Below are positions 9,051 through 16,998 of a DNA stretch of 42,822 nt, piece by piece. The stretch's first letter is position 1. Every line of letters starts with the position of its first letter. Made by a program: the position numbers and the translations under genes. Source of the stretch: Pseudomonas caspiana (GTDB taxonomy: Bacteria; Pseudomonadota; Gammaproteobacteria; Pseudomonadales; Pseudomonadaceae); contig NZ_LOHF01000029.1 in the NCBI RefSeq assembly GCF_002158995.1, forward strand, positions 1 through 42,822. Direction: 5' to 3'. The notes beneath the pieces are model-generated. The model saw only the letters and a program-made list of their open reading frames with translations. It was not told the DNA's origin and did not search any database.

Positions 9051-10764
9051 CTTTACTGGCCACCATGACTGGAGCGGTTTTTTCCGCTGGCATCAACGCC
9101 TTGAGCACCCGATCCCGTGGACCGAACGCCTGCTGTCCACCGTCCTTGAGCAACAGAATGTGATCGACTACGGCCAATATGCCCGGCCGGTGGGTAATCA
9201 GCACCACCGTACTGCCCGCCGCCTTGAGGGCTTTGACCGCCTGAATCAGCGCCAACTCGCCCGCCTCGTCCAGATTGGAGTTGGGTTCATCGAGCACGAT
9301 CAATGCCGGGTTGCCATACAGCGCACGAGCCAGGCCAAGACGCTGCTTCTGGCCGCCGGACAATCCGAGCCCGCCAGGCCCCAGCGGCGTGTCGTAACCT
9401 TTGGGAAAGTGCAGGATCATTTCGTGAATACCCGCATGGCGACTCGCCGTGATGATCTTGTCGGCATCCTGCTCACCAAAGCGGGCAATATTGTCGGCGA
9501 CGGTGCCGTCAAACAGCTCGATATCCTGAGGCAAGTAACCCAGGTGGGGGCCTAATGCATCATGCGTCCACTGACTGATTTCGGCGCTGTCCAGCCTTAC
9601 CGAACCGCCTATCGCAGGCCAGACGCCGACCAGCGCTCTGGCCAGAGTGGATTTGCCGCTGGCGCTGGCGCCGATCACCGCCAGCACGTCGCCTTTAGCA
9701 AGGGCGAAATTGATGCCACGCAGGATCGGTTGCGATGCGCCCGGCGGGCCTACATAAAGTTGCTCCAGTCGCACCGCGCCCGTCGGTGGTGGCAACGGCA
9801 TGCGCAATCGCTCGCGAGGATGCGTGGTCAGTAACTGGCTCAAGCGCTGATAACTCTGGCGCCCGGAATTGAACTGCTTCCAGGAACCAATAGCGATTTC
9901 AACCGGGGCCAGCGCGCGACCGAGCAACAGCGACATCGCGATCATCATGCCGGCCGACAGCTCGCCTTCGAGTACCAGCAATGCGCCCAGGCCCAGCGCC
10001 AGCGATTGCCCGGATATACGCACGAAACGCGTGGCCGAAGTGATCCGCGCACTGCGGTCACTGGCATGCGCCTGAGCGGCAATGATTCGTTGCTGCAGCA
10101 GACTCCAGCGTTGGCGCAAGGGCCCGAGCATGCCCAACGCTCTGATCACCTCGGCATTTTGCAAGGTGCTGTTGACGTAAGCCGCCGAACTCACGCTCAG
10201 GCGATTGGCTTCGCCAAGACGAACCCGCGTCGCCAGTTCGCCCCACAGTGCCAGACCAATCAACACGATGGCGAGGACCAGTGTCAGCAGGCCAAACCAA
10301 GGATGAATAATGAATGCCACCAACAGGAATATCGGCAGCCATGGTGCATCCAGCAAGGCAATCAAACCCTGCCCGGTGATCAACTGCCGGAGCGTGGCCA
10401 GATCGCTGAGAACCTGTGCCGGATTGGCGTTGTGCTCTTGCAGGCTACGGGCGAATGCAGCATCGAACACCCGCTCGCCCAGCGCCTCATCGAGCCCCGC
10501 ACTCATGCGAATCATCACTTGGCTGCGCACCCACTCGATCAGCCCACTGAAAAAGAACAAGCCCAGCGCGATCAAGGTCAGCATGACCAATGTGGTTTCA
10601 TTACGGCTGGTGAGCACCCGGTCATAGACCTGCATCATGTACAACGACGGCACCAGCACCAGGAGGTTGATCACCCCACTGAACAGCGCCAACGACCAGA
10701 ACACCCGGCGATAGCAGAGCAAGGCGGCATCAATGTCATGACGCGGATCAAGCGAGAAACGCAT
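9043..10764 (-). CDS. Type I secretion ABC transporter, permease-ATPase (PrtD/AprD type)
   Basis: This inner-membrane motor recognises the C-terminal RTX secretion signal and drives export. It has 573 residues. An N-terminal membrane domain (helices at about 22-75, 145-175 and 250-285) is followed by an ATPase domain. Walker A is GASASGKST (365-373), the Q-loop LPQD (411-414), the signature LSGGQ (468-472), Walker B LIVLDEP (488-494) and the H-loop ITHRP (523-527), all intact. It lacks the N-terminal C39-like domain of HlyB, which fits the PrtD/AprD branch that exports proteases, lipases and, in Azotobacter, AlgE epimerases. It is the first gene of the leftward operon. The Shine-Dalgarno before ATG 10764 is weak. 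Confidence 0.94.
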   Translation of the reverse strand: MRFSLDPRHDIDAALLCYRRVFWSLALFSGVINLLVLVPSLYMMQVYDRVLTSRNETTLVMLTLIALGLFFFSGLIEWVRSQVMIRMSAGLDEALGERVFDAAFARSLQEHNANPAQVLSDLATLRQLITGQGLIALLDAPWLPIFLLVAFIIHPWFGLLTLVLAIVLIGLALWGELATRVRLGEANRLSVSSAAYVNSTLQNAEVIRALGMLGPLRQRWSLLQQRIIAAQAHASDRSARITSATRFVRISGQSLALGLGALLVLEGELSAGMMIAMSLLLGRALAPVEIAIGSWKQFNSGRQSYQRLSQLLTTHPRERLRMPLPPPTGAVRLEQLYVGPPGASQPILRGINFALAKGDVLAVIGASASGKSTLARALVGVWPAIGGSVRLDSAEISQWTHDALGPHLGYLPQDIELFDGTVADNIARFGEQDADKIITASRHAGIHEMILHFPKGYDTPLGPGGLGLSGGQKQRLGLARALYGNPALIVLDEPNSNLDEAGELALIQAVKALKAAGSTVVLITHRPGILAVVDHILLLKDGGQQAFGPRDRVLKALMPAEKTAPVMVASKDA

Positions 10765-10862
10765 AGTGTGTCGACCGGTAAAGAAGTGTCAGTGTTTGCC
10801 GCAATCCATGCGTCGGGGGTTGAGCTGAAGGTGAAACTGCAACTATCTGATTTGGTTCTTTT

Positions 10863-10953
10863 CTGTAGGAGCTCACGAGCACCGCGAGGCAGCGATGGCG
10901 GCCTGTCTGAGACTCCGCTATCGCGGCCTCGCGGTGCTCGTGAGCTCCTACAG
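10863..10953. repeat. REP inverted pair, GAGCTCACGAGCACCGCGAGGC family
   Basis: Arms at 10863-10890 and 10926-10953 are perfect 28-base inverted copies, starting CTGTAGGAGCTCACGAGC. The same family reappears as a single arm at the right edge of the window. The pair sits upstream of the type I secretion operon in a 420-base gap (10765-11184). Otherwise the gap shows only a 7-bp perfect hairpin (11143-11163) without a T-run. Confidence 0.88.
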
Positions 10954-11184
10954 ATCAATCATTTGGTGCAAGATTTCCCGCTGCCAGTAACTAGGTTACA
11001 AGGCCAGCCATGCCGGAGCGTCAATGTCCCGGCAATCCGCAAGTGATTGACAGCACTTGGCCAGCTTAGTGCCTGTTTGGCGGGGGAATTTCTGCTCGGC
11101 TCGTAATAAGCCGCGGACTAGAGAGGTCGCAAACGCCCAGGCCCCTGGCGTATCCAGCCAGGGACCTGCCGTTCACTGCATGAC

Positions 11185-11838
11185 TCAAAGGAAGGTGAAC
11201 ACCGATTCCGCAGCCAGCCGCGACTTCGGCAGTTTGGCGTTGAAGTCGGTTTCGCTGCGATAGCCCAGGCTTACGATGACCAGACTGGTAAAACCTTGTT
11301 CGCGCAGGCCGAGCTCTTCATCCAGCTTCTTGAAGTCAAAACCTTCCATCGGCGTGGCATCCAGCCCCAAAGAAGCCGCGCCCAACAACAATGTGCCCAG
11401 TGCCAGATAGGTTTGTTTTTCCATCCAGTGCTGCACGTCTTTCTGGTCGTAGCGGTGCATATCGACATAGCCGCGACGGATTTTGTCCTGGCCAGCCTTG
11501 GCCTCGGCATTCTGAAAACGACCGTCCAGATCCTCCTGATCCAGCACAGCGTGCAGGTGAGCCTCGGTCATCTCGGTGCGGGTGCAGAGCACGATCACGT
11601 GAGACGCGTTGAGGATCTTTGCCTCGTTATAGGCAAAACCATCCTGCGCACCTTTGGCAATACGTGCCTTGCCCTGTTGGTCAGCGGCAACGATGAAATG
11701 CCAGGGCTGCGAGTTCACCGACGAAGGGCTGTGGCGCAGTTGGTCGAGCAGTGCATCAATGCTCGCCTGAGGAATTTTACGGGTCGCGTCGTAAGCTTTG
11801 GTGGTGTAACGGCTCTTGGCGAGGCTGGTGAGTTCCAT
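11185..11838 (-). CDS. nfsB: Oxygen-insensitive NAD(P)H nitroreductase (NfsB family)
   Basis: This FMN-dependent cytoplasmic enzyme reduces nitroaromatics and quinones with NAD(P)H. The 217-residue length equals that of E. coli NfsB, and several blocks match it closely: SPSS.NSQPWHFIVA, NASHVIVLC.RTEM, DQEDLDGRF, GLDATPMEGFD and DFNAKLPKSRL. It starts only 22 bases downstream of the MRJP-like gene, with a Shine-Dalgarno (CGGAGAACATC) before the ATG, so it is probably the last gene of a three-gene unit with the MDR oxidoreductase. That context suggests a role in handling electrophiles or quinones. The physiological substrate is not visible from sequence. Confidence 0.93.
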   Translation of the reverse strand: MELTSLAKSRYTTKAYDATRKIPQASIDALLDQLRHSPSSVNSQPWHFIVAADQQGKARIAKGAQDGFAYNEAKILNASHVIVLCTRTEMTEAHLHAVLDQEDLDGRFQNAEAKAGQDKIRRGYVDMHRYDQKDVQHWMEKQTYLALGTLLLGAASLGLDATPMEGFDFKKLDEELGLREQGFTSLVIVSLGYRSETDFNAKLPKSRLAAESVFTFL

Positions 11839-11860
11839 GATGTTCTCCGGTCAAAAATGC

Positions 11861-13045
11861 TTAGCGAGTCGGTGCTGGCGCTGCGTTGATTTTTACCCGC
11901 AACAGGCTGTAGGGCTTCTGGCGAAGGTCTTTACCGTCGTGGAAACCGGCCTGACGATGCAACTGGTTGGCGGTGAAATACAGATAGCCATCCGGACCTA
12001 TGGACAAGGTGTCGGGCCATAGCACTCGAGGATCGTGAACGATGGTTTGCCAAGTGCCATCCGCGAGTCGTTTGCGAATACCGTTGTGTTCGTAATCACT
12101 GGCATACACCGCGCCGTTCGCGTCTGCTTCGAGACCATCGGAAGCACCTTTTTCACCCAGATCCTGAACAGCTGCGTCCAGCGCTTTCTCGCTGACGCTT
12201 GAATCACGCAAGAGCCTGGTCGGTACGGAATACAGATGACGGCTCGACAGCGGGCTGAAATACAACGTCTGGCCATCTGGCGACAGTGCGATGCCATCGG
12301 AGGCAACACCCAGCGCTTTCTTCTTGCCATCAGCACCCTTGGTCATGACGGCCTGCCCTTCAACGACCGGGATGAACGACGGATCAACCGATGTCGACTT
12401 CGCACCGCTCAAACGGCGCGTTGCCTTGCCGGTAGCGATGTCCATGACAATGATTGCTCCCGGCCCACTCACGGAAGAGTCGGTGACATAGACCGTGCCT
12501 TCCTTGCCAGTGCGGAAATCAAAACGCATGTCGTTGACGTAAGTGCTCGGCAGGATGACGTTGGCCGGGAAGACCAGCGTTTTCACCACCTTGTTACTCG
12601 CCAGATCGACCGCTACCAGTTTCGCGCCTCCAGCCTTGGGTGCAGCAAAACCGGGGGCCGCAGTGTCCAGCAACCAGACGCGACCCTGCCCGTCTGCAAC
12701 CACGCTTTGCACGCTGATCAGGCCCTTGGCCGGGTCTTGGGGATCTTCCTTGTTGATTTGCGCGTTCGGCCACGCCTGCACGTTGCCGTCCCGGACTTCA
12801 GCCACGGTAAAGGGCACGTCATCGCCCCAACGCGGGAAGTTGACGAAAATCCGGCCGGTTTCACTCACCGTCACGCCAGTGGGCATGGCGTCATGAAACG
12901 CAAAGACTTGCTGCAATTGGCCAATGGCCGTATCGGCCGGCGCGCTTGCTGAAAAATCGGCAGCCTCTGCCGCCAACGCTGTTTGAGCCGTCAAGGCCAC
13001 ACCCAGCGCCAAAGCGGAAACCGCGAAAAAGGACTTCTTGAACAT
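11861..13045 (-). CDS. Secreted MRJP/yellow-like beta-propeller protein
   Basis: The protein resembles the major royal jelly protein / yellow family, often annotated in bacteria as SMP-30/gluconolactonase-like or L-dopachrome tautomerase-related. It is a periplasmic or secreted six-bladed propeller. A clear signal peptide (MFKKSFFAV..ALTAQTALAAEA) leads into repeated blade-like segments such as GRIFVNFPRWGDD, GRVWLLDTAAPG, YVNDMRFDFRTGKEG, SDGIALSPDGQTLYFSPLSS and DTLSIGPDGYLYFTANQLHR. The ATG at 13045 is preferred because AGGAG lies 7 bases upstream; ATG 13051 is too close to that site. It lies 56 bases after the MDR oxidoreductase and 22 before nfsB. The catalytic activity is unknown. Confidence 0.82.
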   Translation of the reverse strand: MFKKSFFAVSALALGVALTAQTALAAEAADFSASAPADTAIGQLQQVFAFHDAMPTGVTVSETGRIFVNFPRWGDDVPFTVAEVRDGNVQAWPNAQINKEDPQDPAKGLISVQSVVADGQGRVWLLDTAAPGFAAPKAGGAKLVAVDLASNKVVKTLVFPANVILPSTYVNDMRFDFRTGKEGTVYVTDSSVSGPGAIIVMDIATGKATRRLSGAKSTSVDPSFIPVVEGQAVMTKGADGKKKALGVASDGIALSPDGQTLYFSPLSSRHLYSVPTRLLRDSSVSEKALDAAVQDLGEKGASDGLEADANGAVYASDYEHNGIRKRLADGTWQTIVHDPRVLWPDTLSIGPDGYLYFTANQLHRQAGFHDGKDLRQKPYSLLRVKINAAPAPTR

Positions 13046-13101
13046 GAGCATTCTCCTGACTGCCTGCTGGACACAGGCAGCCACTGACGGATCGATGAAA
13101 A

Positions 13102-14109
13102 TCAGAAGCCTTCGAGGACGATTTTGCCTTTGGCCTTGCCGCTTTCTACAACGGCGTGGGCACGGCGCAGATTAGCGGCGTTAATCGTGCCGAAATGTTC
13201 GCCAAGGGTGGTCTTGAGCACACCTTGATCAATCAGGTCGGCGACGCGATTCAACAGCTCGTGCTGCTTGATCATGTCTGGCGTTTCGAACAGGGAACGG
13301 GTGAACATCAGCTCCCAGTGCAACGACAGCGCCTTGCGCTTCATCGGTACCACGTCGAGAGTTTTCGGGTCGTCGATCAGGGCCAGTTTGCCTTGCGGGC
13401 GCAGCGCTTCGATCAGTTGCGTGAAGTGGCTGTCGGTGTGGGTCAGGCTGGCGACATGGGTCACCTGGCCAACGCCAATCTGCTCCAGTTGCGCCATCAA
13501 TGGCTGGCTGTGGTCGATGACGTGATGCGCACCGAGCTGCTTGATCCACGCTTGAGTTTCAGGACGGGAAGCGGTGCCGATCACGGTCATCCTGGTCAGT
13601 TGGCGGGCCAACTGAACGAGGATCGAGCCAACCCCACCCGCTGCGCCGATGATCAACAGACTTTCGCCTTCGCCACCGCCCTCTTCCACACCGAGGCGAT
13701 CAAAGAGCAGTTCCCAAGCGGTGATGGACGTCAGCGGTAAAGCGGCCGCGTGGGCGTTATCAATGGATTTTGGCTTGTGGCCGACGATGCGCTCGTCTAC
13801 CAGATGGAATTCGCTGTAGCTGCCGGGGCGCACGATCGAGCCGGCATAAAATACTTCATCGCCAGGCTGAAACAGGGTCACGTCACTGCCCACTTCGCGG
13901 ACCGTACCAACGGCGTCCCAACCGACAACCTTTGGCTCGGTCGCCCCTGAACCGGCGCGAATCTTGGTGTCTACCGGGTTGACCGAAATCGCGTGAACTT
14001 CCACCAGCAAGTCCCGAGGGCCGGGCACGGGTTTCGGCAGGTCCATGTCGAGCAGTGCACTTGGATCTTCAATCGGCAGACCGTGTTGGGTAAAGGCGAT
14101 AGCTTTCAT
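13102..14109 (-). CDS. Zinc-type MDR family alcohol dehydrogenase / quinone oxidoreductase
   Basis: This is a 335-residue medium-chain dehydrogenase/reductase, probably NADPH-dependent and acting on quinones or enals. It has the N-terminal GroES-like fold (VGWDAVGTVREVG..VTLFQPGDEVFY) and a Rossmann domain with the nucleotide loop GAAGGVGS. It lacks the usual catalytic zinc cysteine/histidine set, which favours the quinone-oxidoreductase side of the family. ATG 14109 is chosen because AGAGGA lies 6 bases upstream and the family normally begins MKAI. It diverges from a LysR gene across 105 bases and heads a probable operon with the MRJP-like and nfsB genes. Confidence 0.88.
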   Translation of the reverse strand: MKAIAFTQHGLPIEDPSALLDMDLPKPVPGPRDLLVEVHAISVNPVDTKIRAGSGATEPKVVGWDAVGTVREVGSDVTLFQPGDEVFYAGSIVRPGSYSEFHLVDERIVGHKPKSIDNAHAAALPLTSITAWELLFDRLGVEEGGGEGESLLIIGAAGGVGSILVQLARQLTRMTVIGTASRPETQAWIKQLGAHHVIDHSQPLMAQLEQIGVGQVTHVASLTHTDSHFTQLIEALRPQGKLALIDDPKTLDVVPMKRKALSLHWELMFTRSLFETPDMIKQHELLNRVADLIDQGVLKTTLGEHFGTINAANLRRAHAVVESGKAKGKIVLEGF

Positions 14110-14214
14110 GGCAAATCCTCTGAAGAGAGTTCTAAAACGTGGAGCCATAGTCACCTTCTCTGCCGCAAAGAAAAACCCCTAGAATGCGTCAACACTTTCA
14201 CAGCTGGAGTGAAG

Positions 14215-15120
14215 ATGATTCGTCTCGATGACCTTGCCTTGTTCGTGCGTACAGCCGCATTAGGCAGCTTTTCCAACGCTGCGCGGGAGGTGGATCTGCT
14301 GCCGGGACAAGTAGCGGCGGCGATCAAACGCCTGGAACGCGAGCTGGATGTGCGCCTGTTCGCGCGCTCCACCCGCAGCCTGCGCCTGACCGTTGAGGGC
14401 GAGCAGTACTTGCCCAACGCGCAAACCGTGCTCGATACCCTGAAAGACGGTCGCGAGAAACTTCGACGCGAGAGCGCCGAGTTGCGGGGTGTGCTGCAAG
14501 TCGCCGCACCTTCGGACCTGGGGCGTAACGTGCTGCTGCCATGGTTATCCGGGTTTCGGCGCGAGCATCCCGGGCTGTCGATGCGACTGTTTTTATCCGA
14601 TCAGGTGGCGGACATGTTCCGCGACCCGGTGGACGTTGCGATTCGCTACGGCATGCTTGAAGACGCCAATTACATCGCCCTGCCGCTGGCAACCTGGAAT
14701 CGACGGGTGCTGGTGGCTTCGCCCGACTATCTGCAACGCCATGGACGGCCACAGACGCCGGACGATCTGGCGCGGCATGACTGCTTGCTCTACACCTTGG
14801 GCGGACGGGTCTATGACAAATGGCGAGTCGGCGCACGGGTGATATCGGTGTCGGGGCCGCTATTCTGTGATGACGCGGACGTGGCGCGGCGCTGGGCGGT
14901 ATCGGGGGAAGGCATTACCTATAAATCGTGGCTGGACGTCAGTCAGGACATCAAAGCCGGACGGCTGGAAATTCTGCTACCGGATTATCCCGGAGAGCCG
15001 GTGCCGCTGAATCTGGTATGCCCGCACCGCAAACAGTTTTCACCGGCGATTCAGCAATTGCATTCATTGTTGAAAGGGAAGTTTGCGGAGCTGGAGCAGG
15101 AGTTGCCTGTGCTGCTTTGA
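14215..15120 (+). CDS. LysR-family transcriptional regulator
   Basis: This 301-residue regulator has an N-terminal winged helix-turn-helix (IRLDDLALFVRTAALGSFSNAAREVDLLPGQVAAAIKRLE) and a C-terminal periplasmic-binding-protein-like effector domain (residues about 90-295). The ATG at 14215 is preferred because GGAG lies 5 bases upstream; the in-frame extension to 13993 runs back across the divergent gene. By position it is the likely regulator of the divergent oxidoreductase / MRJP-like / nfsB unit. Its ligand is unknown. The short 105-base divergent gap should hold its binding sites. Confidence 0.9.
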   Translation: MIRLDDLALFVRTAALGSFSNAAREVDLLPGQVAAAIKRLERELDVRLFARSTRSLRLTVEGEQYLPNAQTVLDTLKDGREKLRRESAELRGVLQVAAPSDLGRNVLLPWLSGFRREHPGLSMRLFLSDQVADMFRDPVDVAIRYGMLEDANYIALPLATWNRRVLVASPDYLQRHGRPQTPDDLARHDCLLYTLGGRVYDKWRVGARVISVSGPLFCDDADVARRWAVSGEGITYKSWLDVSQDIKAGRLEILLPDYPGEPVPLNLVCPHRKQFSPAIQQLHSLLKGKFAELEQELPVLL

Positions 15121-15184
15121 TCCCGAGTTACCGCAGGGAGCAACGTCCGATCATATATTGCGTGTTATTTGATGAGATCCACCC

Positions 15185-15700
15185 ATGCAACGAACCACCG
15201 AACGACTGCTACTCAGACCACCTCGCCCATATGACCTGGCCGCAATGTTCGCCATCTACAGCGATCCCGCCACCAACGTGTTCAATCCCAACGGCCCGAT
15301 AAAAGAGCTGGCGCAGGCGCAGATATTTCTGAATGGCTGGATGCATCACTGGCATGAACAGGGTTATGGCTGGTGGGCGGTGGCGACTCGGGAAGCGCCG
15401 GATCAAATCATCGGTTTTGGCGGTGTGGCGTTGATGAAGTATCTCGACGTCGAACGGGTCAACCTCGGGTATCGCTTCGGTGTACCGGCGTGGGGCAAGG
15501 GTTATGCGACGGAGCTGGGCCATGCGGCGCTGGACTATGCGTTCAACGAACAGAGGCTACCAAAGGTATACGGACTGGTTCGGCCCACGCATCAGGCCTC
15601 GATCAGAGTGCTGGAAAAAATCGGAATGGAACGTGTTGATGTACTGAACGATGTGCCGGGGCAAGCGCCCAGTCTGGTGTTTCTGGCGAACCGGCGTTGA
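15185..15700 (+). CDS. GNAT-family N-acetyltransferase (RimJ/RimL-like)
   Basis: This 171-residue cytoplasmic acetyltransferase would use acetyl-CoA. It begins with the typical RimJ/RimL strand (TERLLLRPPRPYDLAAMFAIYSDP). It contains the acetyl-CoA-binding region YRFGVPAWGKGYATELGHAALDYAF (G-K-G-Y-A-T-E) and the following VRPTHQASIRVLEKIGM motif. It starts 64 bases after the LysR gene and may be co-transcribed. The acceptor could be a small amine or a protein N-terminus and cannot be told from sequence. The Shine-Dalgarno (GAGATCC) is modest. Confidence 0.86.
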   Translation: MQRTTERLLLRPPRPYDLAAMFAIYSDPATNVFNPNGPIKELAQAQIFLNGWMHHWHEQGYGWWAVATREAPDQIIGFGGVALMKYLDVERVNLGYRFGVPAWGKGYATELGHAALDYAFNEQRLPKVYGLVRPTHQASIRVLEKIGMERVDVLNDVPGQAPSLVFLANRR

Positions 15701-15746
15701 TGTCGCGGCAGGCCTGGATGGCGGCCTGCCGACAACACTTAGAGCG

Positions 15747-16241
15747 TCAGTGCATTTTGCTGTGATCGTGCATCGAGCCATGATCCGGCGCGTTCAAGGC
15801 ACGAGCGGTGGCTTCGACCGCAATCGACTGTTTTACACCTTTGTCATCCTCGACAATCAGCGTCAGCGGGACTTTATCGCCCTCTTTCACCTGAGCCGTC
15901 AGATTGATCAGCATGATGTGATAGCTGCTTGGGTCCAGCACCACTGGCTTACCCGCAGGCAAAGCAATCGAGGTCACTTCCTGCATGCTCATCACATCGT
16001 CTTTCATGCTCGATTGATGAATCTGCACGATTTTTGCCACCGGCGACTGCGCCTCCAGCAGCTTGCTGTCAGCACTGGCCGTCAACGTCAGGAATGCACC
16101 CGTGGACGCCTGCCCCGGCACCGTTGCGCGTACCCACGCATCGTCAACAACGGTTTGCGCTGACGCCTGAGCGGCAAGGCCCAGTAGTGAGAGTCCCAAT
16201 AGCGCTTGCTTTAGGAAAGTTTTCGGTCGTTCAAGGTTCAT
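15747..16241 (-). CDS. Periplasmic copper chaperone, PCu(A)C family
   Basis: This protein binds Cu(I) in the periplasm and, with SCO proteins, helps metallate the CuA centre of cytochrome c oxidase or buffers copper. A signal peptide (LLGLSLLGLAAQASAQ) precedes the domain. The copper motif H-x10-M-x21-H-x-M is exact: H75, M86, H108 and M110. The tail is an extra His/Met-rich metal segment (DHGSMHDHSKMH). The ATG at 16241 overlaps the SCO gene stop by one base (TGATG) and has GGAGG 7 bases upstream, so it is preferred over an upstream in-frame start at 16280. It is the last gene of the copper unit. Confidence 0.93.
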   Translation of the reverse strand: MNLERPKTFLKQALLGLSLLGLAAQASAQTVVDDAWVRATVPGQASTGAFLTLTASADSKLLEAQSPVAKIVQIHQSSMKDDVMSMQEVTSIALPAGKPVVLDPSSYHIMLINLTAQVKEGDKVPLTLIVEDDKGVKQSIAVEATARALNAPDHGSMHDHSKMH

Positions 16242-16846
16242 CAGCAGACCTCCATGACAGTCAGCAGATCTTCTGTGCACTGTTGGGCAGAAAGAGAATG
16301 GGACAGGCCAAGACGCAGCACGCCACGCGTGTCGTAGACGTAACTGGTGGCGGTGTGGGACATGGTGTATGTGTCGCCAGTCGGGATTTTCTCGTAAAAC
16401 ACGCCGTACTCTTTCGCCGTGGCGGCGGTTTCTTCGAGGGTGCCGTACAACGCGACAAAGCTCGGATCGAACGCTTTGACGTAGGCGTCGAGCATTTGCG
16501 GCTTATCGCGTTCCGGGTCGATGGTGATGAAGATCACCTGCAGCGTATCGCCATCCGGCCCCATCAACTTCTTGATCTGCGCTGCACGCGCCAACGCTGT
16601 CGGGCAAACCGCCGGGCATTGGGTGAAGCCGAAAAACACCATCGGCATCGTGCCGCGAAAGCTCGAAAGGGTTTTCACGTTGCCCTGCGGGTCCTTCAGT
16701 TTGAAGGTCCGCCCGAGAATCTTGTCGCTCAAGTCCTTGCCGTATTTGAACGACAATTTGTTGGAATCACCGCAACCGGCAAGCGCGCCCAGACTCAGCA
16801 CGCTCATGCCGCCGAGAAGCTGGCGGCGGGTCAGTAATGTGTTCAT
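16241..16846 (-). CDS. SCO (Sco1/SenC) family copper-binding lipoprotein
   Basis: This is a thioredoxin-fold copper chaperone or thiol reductase for cytochrome oxidase assembly. It has 201 residues from ATG 16846, chosen because GAGG lies 6 bases upstream. The copper ligands are C77 and C81 in FTQCPAVCPTA and H164 in YTMSHTATSYVYD, and all are present. The N-terminus carries a twin-arginine-like TRRQLLGG and a lipobox LAGC with C25, so it is probably a lipoprotein. It is coupled to the PCu(A)C gene by a one-base overlap. Upstream lies a 152-base gap with a strong dyad, then the PepSY gene. Confidence 0.92.
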   Translation of the reverse strand: MNTLLTRRQLLGGMSVLSLGALAGCGDSNKLSFKYGKDLSDKILGRTFKLKDPQGNVKTLSSFRGTMPMVFFGFTQCPAVCPTALARAAQIKKLMGPDGDTLQVIFITIDPERDKPQMLDAYVKAFDPSFVALYGTLEETAATAKEYGVFYEKIPTGDTYTMSHTATSYVYDTRGVLRLGLSHSLSAQQCTEDLLTVMEVC

Positions 16847-16931
16847 GTGTGGCCTCATGAAGAACAACGGAGGCACTAAACGGCTCCGTTGCTCAAATTC
16901 TCTGTGCTGCTAAAGCCGCGTAGGTTACCTG

Positions 16932-16963
16932 TGACATTTCCTACAGTCGCTGTAGTAATGTCA
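16932..16963. promoter_or_regulatory. 32-nt dyad between the PepSY and SCO genes
   Basis: Outer arms TGACATT (16932-16938) and AATGTCA (16957-16963) and inner arms CTACAG (16941-16946) and CTGTAG (16950-16955) form a near-perfect palindrome with a 3-base centre and a one-base asymmetry. It lies 86 bases upstream of the SCO start. No T-run follows on the transcribed strand, so an operator or 5'-leader hairpin is more likely than a terminator. The binding protein is unknown. Confidence 0.6.
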
Positions 16964-16998
16964 GAAAATGCTTCACGGCGTTTTCCATCCAGTCTTGA

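Noticed and set aside
11143..11163. CCCTGGC/GCCAGGG hairpin as terminator of nfsB
   Set aside because: The stem is perfect but only 7 bp, and the strand leaving nfsB has no T-run after it.
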